A stretch of DNA of 64,000 nt from Mycobacterium fragae (GCF_002102185.1 NZ_LQOW01000004.1:1-64000); one strand, 5' to 3'. Counted from the stretch's first letter, positions 45,498 through 56,101 are shown. Program-made: numbers and translations. The notes: generated by a model not told the origin, from the letters alone.

Positions 45498-46811
45498 CTA
45501 AGGCTGCCACCAGGGCCGCAGCGGCAGCCCATTGTCCGGATTACGCTCGTCGACCTTGGCCGCCAGGACGTGATGCAGCTGAATCTTGTTCTGCTCGAAG
45601 CCCACTCGCGAAGCGGCCATGTAGAGCCCCCACACCTTGGCGGTGGGCAGACCGACTTCGGCGACCGCTTCGTCCCAGTGCTCGACGAGGTTGCGGCACC
45701 AATCGCGCAGCGTCATCGCGTAGTGATGGCGGAAGTTCTCCGCGTGCAGTACCTCGAAGCCGACGTCCTGGATCTCGGTGATGATGCGCCCCGAGCCGGT
45801 CAGCTCCCCGTCGGGGAAGACGTAACGGTCGGTGAAGCTGCCTGCCCGGAACATCGACCGGTTGTCATGGCGGGTGATGCAGTGATTGAGCAGCAGTCCG
45901 CCGCTGCGCAACTTCGACTTCAGGAAGCGGAAGTAGGCCGGGTAATTGCTCACCCCGATGTGCTCGGTGAGGCCGATCGACGAAACCGCATCGAACCCGG
46001 TCTCGCGGACGTCGCGGTAGTCGGAGTGGCGCACCTCGGCCAGCTCTGCAAGCCCTTCGGCCTCGATGGCCTTTTGCCCCCATTTCGCCTGCTCGGCCGA
46101 GAGCGTCGCACCAATGGCCCGAACACCGCGCCGGGCTGCGTAGCGCACCATCCCGCCCCACCCACAGCCGACGTCGAGCAACCGATCGCCCGGCTGCAAG
46201 CGCAGTTTGTCGAAGATCAGCCGGTACTTGTTCTCCTGCGCCTCCTCCAGCGTGGCATCGGGGTGGGGATAAACCGCGCAGGTGTAGGTCATCGACGGCC
46301 CGAGCACCCATTCGTAGAAGGTGTTGGAAACGTCGTAGTGGTGGTGGATGGCCTCGGCGTCGCGGGTCTTGCTGTGCCGCAAGCCCTCGGCGATCCGGCG
46401 CCACCGAGGCAACGCCTCTTGCGGTGGCGGCGCGATCGGCATGAGCCGTTCGAATCCGATCGAGCGGACGATGTTGGCCAGCACGCGAGGCGAAGGCCGT
46501 TTGAAGTCGAGTTTGGTCGCCAGCGTGTTGAGCAGGTGGTAGGGATCGCCGGGGTGTACGCCGCGGAGGCCGAGGTCGCCGGAGATGTAGGCGCGGGCCA
46601 TCCCCAGTTCGCCGGGTGCCGTCACCAGATAGGTGGTGCCTCGCGGGGACAGCAGATCTATGCCCAGCGTGGCTTCTTCGGGGCCGGCGGTGCTGCCGTC
46701 GTACGCGCTGAATTTCAGTTCGTGTTGGCTCCGGCCGGCGAACACCGCCAAGATCTCGGCGAGGCTCATCTTGCCGGTTGCGGTGGGGGCATGTGCCTTG
46801 GTCGTCGTCAT
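45498..46811 (-). CDS. Cyclopropane-fatty-acid-synthase-type methyltransferase (Rv3720 homologue)
   Basis: A 437-residue SAM-dependent methyltransferase of the CFA/mycolate cyclopropane family. Landmarks are HHHYDVSNTFYEWVLGPSMTYT, the SAM motif LLDVGCGWGGMVRYAA, and the substrate region SIGLTEHIG. An N-terminal domain of about 130 residues precedes the catalytic fold, as in CFA synthases acting on phospholipid acyl chains. The ATG at 46811 overlaps the stop of the FAD gene by 4 bases. The pairing resembles the flavoprotein-methyltransferase pair that makes tuberculostearic acid, which suggests methyl-branching of acyl chains. That is inference. Confidence 0.9.
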   Translation of the reverse strand: MTTTKAHAPTATGKMSLAEILAVFAGRSQHELKFSAYDGSTAGPEEATLGIDLLSPRGTTYLVTAPGELGMARAYISGDLGLRGVHPGDPYHLLNTLATKLDFKRPSPRVLANIVRSIGFERLMPIAPPPQEALPRWRRIAEGLRHSKTRDAEAIHHHYDVSNTFYEWVLGPSMTYTCAVYPHPDATLEEAQENKYRLIFDKLRLQPGDRLLDVGCGWGGMVRYAARRGVRAIGATLSAEQAKWGQKAIEAEGLAELAEVRHSDYRDVRETGFDAVSSIGLTEHIGVSNYPAYFRFLKSKLRSGGLLLNHCITRHDNRSMFRAGSFTDRYVFPDGELTGSGRIITEIQDVGFEVLHAENFRHHYAMTLRDWCRNLVEHWDEAVAEVGLPTAKVWGLYMAASRVGFEQNKIQLHHVLAAKVDERNPDNGLPLRPWWQP

Positions 46812-48184
46812 CGTCGTTGCACCGCCTTTGCATACAGGTCCAGAAGACGCGAATCCGGGTCGTAGGTTTTCTTCACGGTTTTGTAGGCTTCGCCGCCGTA
46901 GAGTTCGTCGAATTCCTCGCGGCTGTAATAGGAGTCGGAATACAGCGACTTGTGTCCGTCGAGCTCGCCGACCTTCGCCTCGATCAACCGGTTCGTCGCG
47001 CCCTCGGTCGCACCGGCCGGAACTGAGGACCAAAAACCGACATTGACGTAGGTGCGGCCCGGCTGAATCGGATACAGCGGCCAGCCGCCTTCGTCGCGTA
47101 ACCGTAACGGGCACAACCAGACCGGAGCGATGGGGACCGTCTGCAAGAACCACTCCAAGAACTCGGTTGTCCGCTCGATCGGCACTTCGACGTCCTGAAC
47201 CACCCGTTCGCGTGGCGGACGACCCTGACGCTTCTCGATCCGGTCGGCGATACCGAAACGGTGGTCGAGCGCCACCAGTTTCCAGTAGACGCTGCTGCGC
47301 CGGTAGCGCCGCGGCCACCACCGCCGCACCTGGGGGTTCTGCGCGCCGAATGAGCGTGAGCACCAGAACCAGTCGGTGTCCCATCGCCAGAAGTAGTCGT
47401 GCATGGTCAACCGGTCTTCTTTGATGCCGGTCTGGTGCTGGATGGAGCGGTAGTAGATGTCCTGGCCGGTGTAGTCGCTGACCGGACCGGCGGTGGTGGT
47501 GCGTACGCCGACGCACAAGTAGCTCTCGTCGGCGCTGAAGACCACGCCGTCGAGGTAGTCGACCGGCACACCGTCGAGCCCGCCGGTGTCGATGATGCGG
47601 TCCATCGCCGCCACCATGTCGGCGAGCGAGTGAAATCGGACGTGTCGCAGCGCCACGAACGGCTTTATGGTCTCGAGTTCGATTCGCAGTCTGGTCGAAT
47701 AACCGAGCGTCCCATAGGAATTCGGGAACGCACGATACAGGTCGGGATGCTGCTGCGGCGATACGGTGAGCAATTCGCCTGCGCCGGTGAGGATGTCCAT
47801 CTCGAGCACCGACTCATGCGGCAGGCCGTTGCGAAACGAGGCCGACTCGATGCCCAAGCCGGTGACCGCCCCGCCAAGCGTGATGGTCTTCAGCTGCGGG
47901 ACCACCAAGGGCGACAGGCCGTAAGGCAGTGTCGCGGCGACGAGGTCCTCGTACGTGCACATGCCGGCCACGTCCGCAGTGCGGGCCTCCGGGTCCACCG
48001 CGATCACATTCGTCAGCCCTGATACGTCGAGGCCCGGCGCGTCGCGCTTGGCGCGGGCGCGGAACAAATTCGAGGTGGGCTTGGCGAGTCGGACGGACGC
48101 CGTCGCGGGAATCGAACGATAACTCGCCAACAACCGCTCGACGCCCGCCTCGTGAGCCGCCGATGCGGCTGCGGGGACAGGCAT
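46808..48184 (-). CDS. FAD-binding oxidoreductase (Rv3719 homologue)
   Basis: A 458-residue flavoprotein of the VAO/DHCR24-like family. The FAD domain shows ASVRLAKPTSNLFRAR, VDPEARTADVAGMCTYEDLV and PQLKTITLGGAVTGLGIES. The substrate domain is aromatic-rich (DYFWRWDTDWFWCSRSFGAQ). It probably reduces a methylene intermediate or an acyl double bond made by the adjacent methyltransferase. The ATG at 48184 is preceded by TATATGTG and no ribosome site, so the message may be leaderless. An in-frame start at 48328 is rejected because it overlaps the divergent SRPBCC gene. Confidence 0.88.
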   Translation of the reverse strand: MPVPAAASAAHEAGVERLLASYRSIPATASVRLAKPTSNLFRARAKRDAPGLDVSGLTNVIAVDPEARTADVAGMCTYEDLVAATLPYGLSPLVVPQLKTITLGGAVTGLGIESASFRNGLPHESVLEMDILTGAGELLTVSPQQHPDLYRAFPNSYGTLGYSTRLRIELETIKPFVALRHVRFHSLADMVAAMDRIIDTGGLDGVPVDYLDGVVFSADESYLCVGVRTTTAGPVSDYTGQDIYYRSIQHQTGIKEDRLTMHDYFWRWDTDWFWCSRSFGAQNPQVRRWWPRRYRRSSVYWKLVALDHRFGIADRIEKRQGRPPRERVVQDVEVPIERTTEFLEWFLQTVPIAPVWLCPLRLRDEGGWPLYPIQPGRTYVNVGFWSSVPAGATEGATNRLIEAKVGELDGHKSLYSDSYYSREEFDELYGGEAYKTVKKTYDPDSRLLDLYAKAVQRR

Positions 48185-48278
48185 CACATATACCCTAGTC
48201 CCCGATAGCAGCCTGTGCACGGGATGCAACAACCCGCGCGCGGCGTCGACAAACCCACCGACAGAGGAGTTTCGCCTG

Positions 48279-48716
48279 ATGGGAAAGGTCAGCGCAGCCA
48301 GCACGATCTTGATCAACGCGGAGCCCACGGCCGTGCTGACTGCCGTCTCCGACTACCAGAACGTCCGCCCGAAGATCCTCTCTTCGCACTACCGCGACTA
48401 CCGGGTATTGGAGGGTGGTCAGGGGCAGGGCACCGTCGCCGAATGGAAACTGCAGGCCACCAAATCCCGGGTGCGGGACGTGCGGGCCAGCGTCGACGTC
48501 GCCGGCCATGCCGTCATCGAAAAGGACGCCAACTCGACGATGGTCACCAACTGGACGGTTGCTCCGGCCGGACCCGGCTCGAGCGTCACCGTCACGACCA
48601 CCTGGACGGGCGCGGGTGGGGTGAAGGGATTCTTTGAGAAGACGTTCGCCCCGCTGGGCCTGAAGAGGATTCAGTCCGAAGTGCTGGCCAACCTCAAGAA
48701 GGAGGTTGAGGGCTAG
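48279..48716 (+). CDS. SRPBCC (START/Bet v1-like) family protein (Rv3718c homologue)
   Basis: A 145-residue helix-grip protein with a hydrophobic ligand cavity. Beta strands are visible around STILINAEPTAVLTAVSDY, TVAEWKLQAT and SSVTVTTTWTG, and a long C-terminal helix ends [18 protein letters not shown]. Such proteins bind lipids or other apolar ligands or act as cyclases. The ligand is unknown. The ATG has GAGGAG about 8 bases upstream. It is divergent from the FAD gene, and its 3' end overlaps the amidase gene by 23 bases. Confidence 0.85.
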   Translation: MGKVSAASTILINAEPTAVLTAVSDYQNVRPKILSSHYRDYRVLEGGQGQGTVAEWKLQATKSRVRDVRASVDVAGHAVIEKDANSTMVTNWTVAPAGPGSSVTVTTTWTGAGGVKGFFEKTFAPLGLKRIQSEVLANLKKEVEG

Positions 48717-49461
48717 CCTGACCTAGGAATCCTGCGATACCGCGGACGACGGCGTCGGCGTATTTCTGCCTGCCCTCGGGGGTCTGCATCAGCGACGAGT
48801 CGGCGGGATTTTTCATGTTGCCGCATTCGACGAGAACGGCCGGATACTGCGCGAGGTTCAGGCCGGCCAGGTCGGCGCGCCCGTACAGCCCGTCTTGGCC
48901 GATGTAGTTGGCCGGCGGAATACCGGAGGCTTGCAGTTGGTCACGCATGATCCGGGCGAACTGCACCGACGGTCCCGCCTGCACCTGGTTGAGCGGTGGC
49001 GCCGAATAGTTGACGTGAAAGCCGCGCCCGTTCGGCGGGCCGCCGTCGGCGTGGATGCTGACGATCGCGTTCGGGTGTAACCCGTTGGCCATCGCGGCGC
49101 GCTGGTCGACGCACGGGCCCACCGAGCTGTCGTCGCCGCGCGACATGGCCGTCCGCGCTCCCAACGCGCTGAGCGCCGCGCGAATGCGCAACGTCGTGTC
49201 CCAGGTGAAGCTGTGCTCCGGGTAGCCGTCGTTGGTCGTCGTGCCGCTAGCCTGGCAGTCTTTGGTGCCGCCGCGACCATTCGGCACCTGGCGGCTGATC
49301 GACCCGTCGTTGGCGCCGTTGTGACCCGGGTCGAGGAACACGGTCATGCCCGCGATGCTGGTAGGAGCGGCCGTCGCCTCGGGGAGGTGGGGTGTCGGAG
49401 CAACCATGAGTACGCCGAGCGCTACTACGACCCCGACACGCAGGCGAGCTAGTAAGCGCAC
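48694..49461 (-). CDS. ami1: Secreted N-acetylmuramoyl-L-alanine amidase (Rv3717 homologue)
   Basis: A 255-residue exported zinc amidase that removes stem peptides from peptidoglycan. The signal peptide ([15 protein letters not shown]) ends near ATAA before PTSIAG. Zinc ligands are visible in FLDPGHNG (His), [11 protein letters not shown] (Glu) and VSIHADGG (His), with the catalytic Glu in [12 protein letters not shown]. The family's autoinhibitory or cell-wall-binding additions are absent, as in M. tuberculosis Rv3717. Two Cys (KDCQ, GPCVD) may form the known disulfide. It converges on and overlaps the SRPBCC gene. Confidence 0.93.
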   Translation of the reverse strand: MRLLARLRVGVVVALGVLMVAPTPHLPEATAAPTSIAGMTVFLDPGHNGANDGSISRQVPNGRGGTKDCQASGTTTNDGYPEHSFTWDTTLRIRAALSALGARTAMSRGDDSSVGPCVDQRAAMANGLHPNAIVSIHADGGPPNGRGFHVNYSAPPLNQVQAGPSVQFARIMRDQLQASGIPPANYIGQDGLYGRADLAGLNLAQYPAVLVECGNMKNPADSSLMQTPEGRQKYADAVVRGIAGFLGQASPQPPS

Positions 49462-49559
49462 TGCGCCACGGTAGCCTGCCGGCGTCTAGGCTGAAAGTTT
49501 CGAACCGCCGAGCCTTGTTAGGCGAGACCAAGTCGAGACCAAGAAGCAAGAGGACTGTC

Positions 49560-49895
49560 ATGCAACCAGGAGGCCAGCCGGACATGTCGGCCCTGCTCGC
49601 TCAGGCGCAGCAGATGCAGCAACAGCTGATGGCCGCACAGCAGCGGCTCGCCAACTCCGAGGTGCAGGGCAAAGCCGGGGGTGGCCTGGTCGAGGTCACG
49701 GTCAAGGGCAACGGCGAGGTGGTCGCGGTCAAGATCGATCCCAAGGTCGTCGACCCCGCTGATGTCGAGACGTTGCAGGACTTGATCGTCGGTGCGCTCG
49801 CCGACGCGTCCGCGCAAGTCAGCGCCATGGCGCGGGAGCAGCTGGGTCCGCTGGCCGGCGGGATGGGCGACGCGTTGGGTATCCCGGAGTCCTGA
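49560..49895 (+). CDS. YbaB/EbfC nucleoid-associated protein
   Basis: A 111-residue DNA-binding dimer of the YbaB/EbfC family, usually encoded between dnaX and recR. The Gln-rich helix ([20 protein letters not shown]), the turn [18 protein letters not shown] and [16 protein letters not shown] are all typical. The ATG at 49560 follows AGAGG by 7 bases. The stop is immediately followed by the recR start codon, so the two are translated together. Confidence 0.93.
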   Translation: MQPGGQPDMSALLAQAQQMQQQLMAAQQRLANSEVQGKAGGGLVEVTVKGNGEVVAVKIDPKVVDPADVETLQDLIVGALADASAQVSAMAREQLGPLAGGMGDALGIPES

Positions 49896-50507
49896 TTGTT
49901 CGAGGGGCCGGTTCAGGATCTGATCGACGAGCTCGGCAAGCTGCCGGGCATCGGGCCGAAGAGCGCGCAGCGCATCGCCTTCCACCTGTTGTCGGTCGAA
50001 CCGGCGGATATCGACCGGCTCACCGCGGTGCTGGCCCGGGTCCGTGAGGGCGTGCGGTTTTGCTCGGTGTGCGGCAACGTCTCCGACGACGAGCGCTGCC
50101 GAATTTGTGCTGATAGCCGTCGAGATGCGTCTGTGGTGTGCGTGGTCGAGGAGCCCAAGGACATCCAGGCCGTCGAGCGCACGCGCGAATTCCGGGGCCG
50201 ATACCACGTGCTGGGTGGGGCGCTGGATCCGCTGTCCGGAGTCGGTCCCGAGCAGCTGCGGATCCGCGAGCTGCTGAACCGGATCGGCGAGCAGACCGAC
50301 GGCGTCGAGATCAGCGAGGTCATCATCGCCACCGACCCCAACACCGAAGGCGAGGCGACGGCCACCTACCTGGTGCGGATGCTGCGCGACATCCCCGGGC
50401 TGACCGTGACGCGGATAGCGTCCGGGCTGCCGATGGGCGGCGACCTGGAGTTCGCCGACGAGCTGACCTTGGGCCGCGCGCTGACCGGCCGTCGCGCCAT
50501 GGCCTGA
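49896..50507 (+). CDS. recR: Recombination mediator RecR
   Basis: A 203-residue recombinational repair protein. It begins with a helix-hairpin-helix ([20 protein letters not shown]), then a four-Cys zinc finger ([19 protein letters not shown]), a Toprim domain ([32 protein letters not shown]) and a conserved C-terminus ([20 protein letters not shown]). With RecF/RecO it loads RecA at gaps. It has a rare TTG start directly after the ybaB TGA, supported by the conserved [14 protein letters not shown] start. Confidence 0.96.
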   Translation: MFEGPVQDLIDELGKLPGIGPKSAQRIAFHLLSVEPADIDRLTAVLARVREGVRFCSVCGNVSDDERCRICADSRRDASVVCVVEEPKDIQAVERTREFRGRYHVLGGALDPLSGVGPEQLRIRELLNRIGEQTDGVEISEVIIATDPNTEGEATATYLVRMLRDIPGLTVTRIASGLPMGGDLEFADELTLGRALTGRRAMA

Positions 50508-50526
50508 TTGCCCATTTGCGCCGAAA

Positions 50527-50573
50527 CCGACGTTTTGCAGGCCGCTTCTCGCACTTTTTCTGCAAAACGTCGG
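50527..50573. terminator. Perfect 14-bp inverted repeat downstream of recR
   Basis: CCGACGTTTTGCAG (50527-50540) and CTGCAAAACGTCGG (50560-50573) are exact inverted copies with a 19-base loop. It lies 20 bases after the recR stop and before the convergent gatD, the right place for a bidirectional terminator. There is no T-tract in either direction. Confidence 0.75.
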
Positions 50574-50678
50574 ATTGAGTGATGTCGGTAAAGCGCTGGG
50601 CTGGATCGTCATCCGGGTGATCGCCGGGGACAGGCCAGACGACATCATCGAACGGGTGCGTGTCGGCGCAAAGAGGCC

Positions 50679-51374
50679 CTACGCCCGTAGCCGTTCGCGG
50701 CGCAGCAACTCCACCTCCGGCAGCGCCAGCGGCGCCAGCTCACCGACCACGCGGCCCAGCAGGTAGTCGGCGAGTTCGGGATTGCGGGCCAGGCATGGGC
50801 CGTGCATGTAGGTGGCGATCACGCTGCCCTGCACCGCGCCGTCAAAGCCGTCGCCGGCCCGGTTGCCGGCACCCTTCTTGACCGCGCCCAGCGGCGATGC
50901 CGCATCGCCGAGCACCGTTCCGCCCCGGTGATTCTCGAAACCGGTCAACGGCGCCGTCAGCCCGTCCAGCAGCGGCCTGCTGACCACCTCGCCGATGGTG
51001 CGAACCGGCTGCGGCGAAGTGGTCGCGTCGAGCAGACCCACGCCGTCGACCCGCTCGCCGGATGACGTCTCATACCAGTGCCCGAGCACCTGGATCGCCG
51101 CGCAGATCGCCAGCACGGGCGCGCCGCGGGCCGCGGCGCGCTGTAGACCCGGATACCGAAGCAGATGCCTGGTCGCCAGCCGCTGCGCATAGTCCTCCGC
51201 CCCGCCCAGCGTGTAGAGATCCAGCGACTCGGGCACCGGGTCGGCCAGCGTGATCTCGACGATCTCCGCGGCGATGCCCCGCAAGAGCAGCCGCTGTCGC
51301 AGCACAACAGCGTTGCCGCCGTCGCCGTAGGTGCCCATCACGTCGGGCAGCACCAACCCGATCCGGACTGTCAT
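50679..51374 (-). CDS. gatD: Lipid II glutamine amidotransferase GatD
   Basis: A 231-residue class I glutaminase (Rv3713/CobQ2 type) that supplies ammonia to MurT for amidating the D-Glu of lipid II to D-isoGln. The nucleophile is Cys91 in PVLAICAAIQVLG, and the catalytic His is His191 in ATYMHGPCLARNPELADYLL. The N-terminal VLPDVMGTYGDGGNAVVL and GFENHRGGT are family marks. The ATG overlaps the murT stop by 4 bases. The M. tuberculosis gene Rv3714c, which lies between recR and this gene there, is missing here. Confidence 0.93.
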   Translation of the reverse strand: MTVRIGLVLPDVMGTYGDGGNAVVLRQRLLLRGIAAEIVEITLADPVPESLDLYTLGGAEDYAQRLATRHLLRYPGLQRAAARGAPVLAICAAIQVLGHWYETSSGERVDGVGLLDATTSPQPVRTIGEVVSRPLLDGLTAPLTGFENHRGGTVLGDAASPLGAVKKGAGNRAGDGFDGAVQGSVIATYMHGPCLARNPELADYLLGRVVGELAPLALPEVELLRRERLRA

Positions 51375-52591
51375 GTGATTCGCCGGTTGAGTTGCAGGAA
51401 CGCGGTGTAGTTAGCGACGACCTCGACTCGTCCGGGCGGGCACGAGGCGATCGCGGCGACGGTGTCGTGCACCAGGGTGTGCTGCACGCCGGCATACCCG
51501 AGCCGCACCGCCAAGTCGGTGCCCCGCTCGCCGGCAGCCACCACCGGCACACCCTCGAAATGCTCGAAGCGCACATCCCAGAGCCAGGACAGATCCTCGC
51601 CGTCGGGTACCCGCCCGTTGACCGAGATCACCACACCGGCGGCATGCTTGTCGACCATCGACAGCGCTTCCTGCCACCCGGCGGGGTTCTTGGCCAGCAG
51701 CATCCGCACGGTGTGGTCCCCGATACGGACGGTCCGGTAGCGCCCGGCGACCTCGTCGACCGTCGACACGGCTGCGACGGCCGAAGCCGGATCGGCCCCG
51801 AGCGCGACGGCCGCCGCCACGGCCTGCGCGGCGTTGCCGCGATTCACCGCCCCGGGCAGCCGCAGCCGCATCGGCAGCGCCAGCCCGTCGGGTCCATAGA
51901 GCATGTCGTCGTCGAACCACCAATGCGGGCTGGGCCGTTTGAAGTCGGCCCCGGTGGAATACCAATGCGACTTCTCGCGAACGATCACCTCGCCGCTGCG
52001 CGGGCAGCTCACCGAGTCGGCCGACCAGGCACCGCCGGCGGCCACCCACACCACGTCGGCGCTGTCATAGGCGGCCGACGTCATCAACACGTCGTCGCAG
52101 TTGGCGACGAGCACCGTCTTCGGGCGCCGGGCCAGCCCGGCCCGCAGCGTGCGTTCGATCACGTTGATCTCGCCGACCCGGTCCAGCTGGTCGCGGGACA
52201 GGTTGAGCAGGACGACGACGGCGGGTTCGACAGCATCCGACACGTGCGGCACGTGCATCTCGTCGACCTCCAGCGCCGCCAACCCGGCGCCGCGGTCGGC
52301 GGCTAGCGCCGCCACCAGGCCGGCGTCCATGTTGGCGCCCTCGGCGTTGGTGGCCACCGAGCCGAGAGTTCCCAGCGCCGCCGCGGTCATCCGGGTGGTC
52401 GTCGACTTGCCGTTGGTCCCGGTGACGATCACCGTGCGCCGGCCCGCGCCGAGCTGACGCAGGATCGAGCGGTCCAACGTCATCGCCACCAGGCCGCCGA
52501 TCATTGCGCCGGCCCCCCGGCCGGTCACCCGCGACGCCCACCGCGCGCCGGCTCCGGCGGCCAGGGCGAGGCGTCCACGGGCGGTAATCAC
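51371..52591 (-). CDS. murT: Lipid II isoglutaminyl synthase MurT
   Basis: A 406-residue Mur-ligase-like enzyme, the ATP-using half of the MurT-GatD complex. Walker A is VTGTNGKSTTTRMTAAAL, followed by NAEGANMDAGLVAAL, LLNLSRDQLDRVGE and the DUF1727 C-terminus (AGRYRTVRIGDHTVRMLLAKN). The internal zinc-ribbon region, which in other bacteria has four Cys, here shows only one of the expected pattern (SVSCPRSGEVIV), so a zinc site is probably lost. The GTG at 52591 starts the conserved ITARGRLALAAG. It overlaps gatD by 4 bases. Confidence 0.93.
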   Translation of the reverse strand: MITARGRLALAAGAGARWASRVTGRGAGAMIGGLVAMTLDRSILRQLGAGRRTVIVTGTNGKSTTTRMTAAALGTLGSVATNAEGANMDAGLVAALAADRGAGLAALEVDEMHVPHVSDAVEPAVVVLLNLSRDQLDRVGEINVIERTLRAGLARRPKTVLVANCDDVLMTSAAYDSADVVWVAAGGAWSADSVSCPRSGEVIVREKSHWYSTGADFKRPSPHWWFDDDMLYGPDGLALPMRLRLPGAVNRGNAAQAVAAAVALGADPASAVAAVSTVDEVAGRYRTVRIGDHTVRMLLAKNPAGWQEALSMVDKHAAGVVISVNGRVPDGEDLSWLWDVRFEHFEGVPVVAAGERGTDLAVRLGYAGVQHTLVHDTVAAIASCPPGRVEVVANYTAFLQLNRRIT

Positions 52592-52722
52592 GTTCGGGAG
52601 TTTAGGGCGATCGCAAGCGCGGCGATTGCGCCGGGCGCAGCGGGTCGCCCTCATCGAGTTAAGTTCACGACACGTCGCGCGGCGAACCGGCGATGTCGGT
52701 TCGACGTGCCATCCTCACCTTT

Positions 52723-53712
52723 ATGGAGACGATCTGGGGTCGGCCGACCAGTGAACCCGGCACGGGCTGGGCCGTCATCGACGTCGAGACCTCGGGCTTC
52801 CGCCCGGGCCAGGCCCGGATCATCAGCCTCGCGGCGCTGGCCCTCGACGTCGACGGGCGAGTCGAGGAGTCCGTCGTCAGCCTGCTCAACCCCGGCGTGG
52901 ATCCCGGTCCGACCCATGTGCACGGCCTGACCGCCGCCATGCTCGAGGACCAGCCGCAGTTCGCCGACATCGCCGACGACGTCGTCAAACTGCTCGACGG
53001 CCGCACGCTGGTCGCGCACAACGTCGCGTTCGACTACGCCTTCCTGGCCGCTGAGGCCGAGCTCGCCGACTTCGAACTCCCGGTCGACGCGGTCATGTGC
53101 ACGGTCGAGCTGGCCCGCCGGCTAGAACTGGGCATCGACAACCTGCGGCTGGAGACGCTCGCGGCGCACTGGGGAGTCGCCCAGCGCCGGCCGCACGACG
53201 CCTTCGACGACGCCCTTGTGCTGACCCGCGTGCTGGCCGCCGCACTCGAGCGGGCCCGCGACCGCGACGTCTGGCTACCAGTGCGCCCGGTCACCCGCCG
53301 CCGCTGGCCCAACGGCCGGGTCACCCATGACGAGCTTCGGCCGCTGAAGGTGCTGGCGTCCCGGTTACCCTGCCCGTATCTCAACCCGGGCCCGTATGTG
53401 CGGGGCCGACCGCTGGTGCAGGGCATGCGGGTGGCACTGGCCGCCGAGGTGCGCCGCACTCACGAGGAACTGGTCGAGCGGATCCTGCACGCCGGGCTGG
53501 CCTACACCGAGGCCGTCGACCTCGACACCTCGCTGGTGGTCTGCAATGAGTCCCGGCCCGAGCACGGCAAGGGTTATCTGGCCCGCGAACTGGGTGTGCC
53601 GTTGGTTTCCGACGCGCAGTTCATGGATTGCGTAAACACCGTCGCTGGTGGCACCGGCGTCGAGGAGTTCATCGACACCGCAGACGTCGGCAAGCAGTTC
53701 GCCCTGTTCTAA
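52723..53712 (+). CDS. DnaQ-like DEDDh exonuclease with C-terminal BRCT-like domain (Rv3711c homologue)
   Basis: A protein of about 329 residues. The exonuclease domain has Exo I WAVIDVETSGF, Exo II LVAHNVAFDYAFLAAE and Exo IIIepsilon RRPHDAFDDALVL, all metal-binding acidic residues kept, plus the His of the DEDDh type. A basic linker is followed by a C-terminal BRCT-like region (GMRVALAAEVRRTHEELVER). It is related to the polymerase III proofreading subunit but probably serves in repair. The ATG at 52723 is preferred for its fit to the family N-terminus; ATG 52693 is also in frame, and neither has a strong ribosome site. It is divergent from murT. Confidence 0.9.
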   Translation: METIWGRPTSEPGTGWAVIDVETSGFRPGQARIISLAALALDVDGRVEESVVSLLNPGVDPGPTHVHGLTAAMLEDQPQFADIADDVVKLLDGRTLVAHNVAFDYAFLAAEAELADFELPVDAVMCTVELARRLELGIDNLRLETLAAHWGVAQRRPHDAFDDALVLTRVLAAALERARDRDVWLPVRPVTRRRWPNGRVTHDELRPLKVLASRLPCPYLNPGPYVRGRPLVQGMRVALAAEVRRTHEELVERILHAGLAYTEAVDLDTSLVVCNESRPEHGKGYLARELGVPLVSDAQFMDCVNTVAGGTGVEEFIDTADVGKQFALF

Positions 53713-53718
53713 AGGGTT

Positions 53719-55569
<1,851 letters not shown>

Positions 55570-55584
55570 CTAATTCGGCTCAGA

Positions 55585-55618
55585 CCGGCGCATCGCGAAC
55601 TCCGCGACGGGAAGCCGG
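55585..55618 (-). terminator. Hairpin between leucine leader and leuA (candidate attenuator)
   Basis: On the minus strand, CCGGC and GCCGG form an outer stem, and TCGCG/CGCGA with a 5-base loop form an inner stem. It lies 8 bases after the leader-peptide stop and about 46 bases before leuA. Position and stability fit an attenuator or translation-blocking structure. There is no T-run. Confidence 0.5.
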
Positions 55619-55625
55619 CCTGCGA

Positions 55626-55667
55626 TCAGACCCCGCCGCGGCGTTCGAGAAGGAGCACCCGCTGCAC
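55626..55667 (-). CDS. leuL: Leucine-rich leader peptide upstream of leuA
   Basis: A 13-codon frame reading V-Q-R-V-L-L-L-E-R-R-G-G-V then TGA, with three consecutive Leu codons (CTC CTT CTC). It lies 86 bases upstream of the leuA start. A TAAAGT that could be a -10 sits 8 bases before the GTG, with TTGGGG 16 bases further up, so the leader may be translated from a leaderless transcript. Leader peptides with Leu runs have been predicted before leuA in several actinobacteria. When leucyl-tRNA is scarce the ribosome would stall on the Leu codons and change the fold of the following hairpin. The leader is seen in the sequence; the mechanism is inferred. Confidence 0.7.
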   Translation of the reverse strand: MQRVLLLERRGGV

Positions 55668-55720
55668 GCTTTAGTACTTTACCGTGCTTACACCCGTCCC
55701 CAAAACCCCAGGTCGTCCCC

Positions 55721-56101
55721 TTACTGACCGGGCGGGACGATCTTGACCGGGATGTCGGTGTTCTCGTCGGTGTGATAGCTGGCGCACACCCGGTGATAGC
55801 CGTCGGCGATCTGCAGCGGCACACCGTTGGTGAGATCGCCGCGCACCGCCAGAATCGGCGACAGCTGCTTGCCTTTCTTGATTTTCTCGAGGTCTGCTCG
55901 CACGTGCGGGTTGTCGGGCGGCAGCAGCGCCAGGCGCGACGCGCGCAGCAGGTCCTTGGCCTTCTTGTGCACCAGCGGGGCCACCTTCAACGCCGCGACG
56001 AGTTCGCTAACCTGCTGGGCGGTGGTGAGCAGGGCCAAGTAATCCGCGGCCGCCGGATAGTCATGCTCGTCCGGTTCGGCACTCCACAGCACCGCACCCA
56101 T
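55721..56101 (-). CDS. ParB/sulfiredoxin-like domain protein
   Basis: A 126-residue cytosolic protein. The C-terminal half has the ParB/Srx-like core PILAVRGDLTNGVPLQIADG followed by YHRVCASYH, with the DGYHR turn that binds nucleotides in ParB and sulfiredoxin relatives. The N-terminal half is helical (YPAAADYLALLTTAQQVSEL). The function is unknown and no catalytic Cys of sulfiredoxin type is certain. It lies upstream of leuA on the same strand, ending about 50 bases before the putative leader promoter. No equivalent is recalled between leuA and ask in M. tuberculosis. Confidence 0.78.
   Translation of the reverse strand: MGAVLWSAEPDEHDYPAAADYLALLTTAQQVSELVAALKVAPLVHKKAKDLLRASRLALLPPDNPHVRADLEKIKKGKQLSPILAVRGDLTNGVPLQIADGYHRVCASYHTDENTDIPVKIVPPGQ

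Noticed and set aside
46812..47516. N-terminal extension of the CFA-type methyltransferase
   Set aside because: The extra 235 residues are Arg-rich and overlap the flavoprotein gene. The ATG at 46811 with the 4-base overlap is the natural start.
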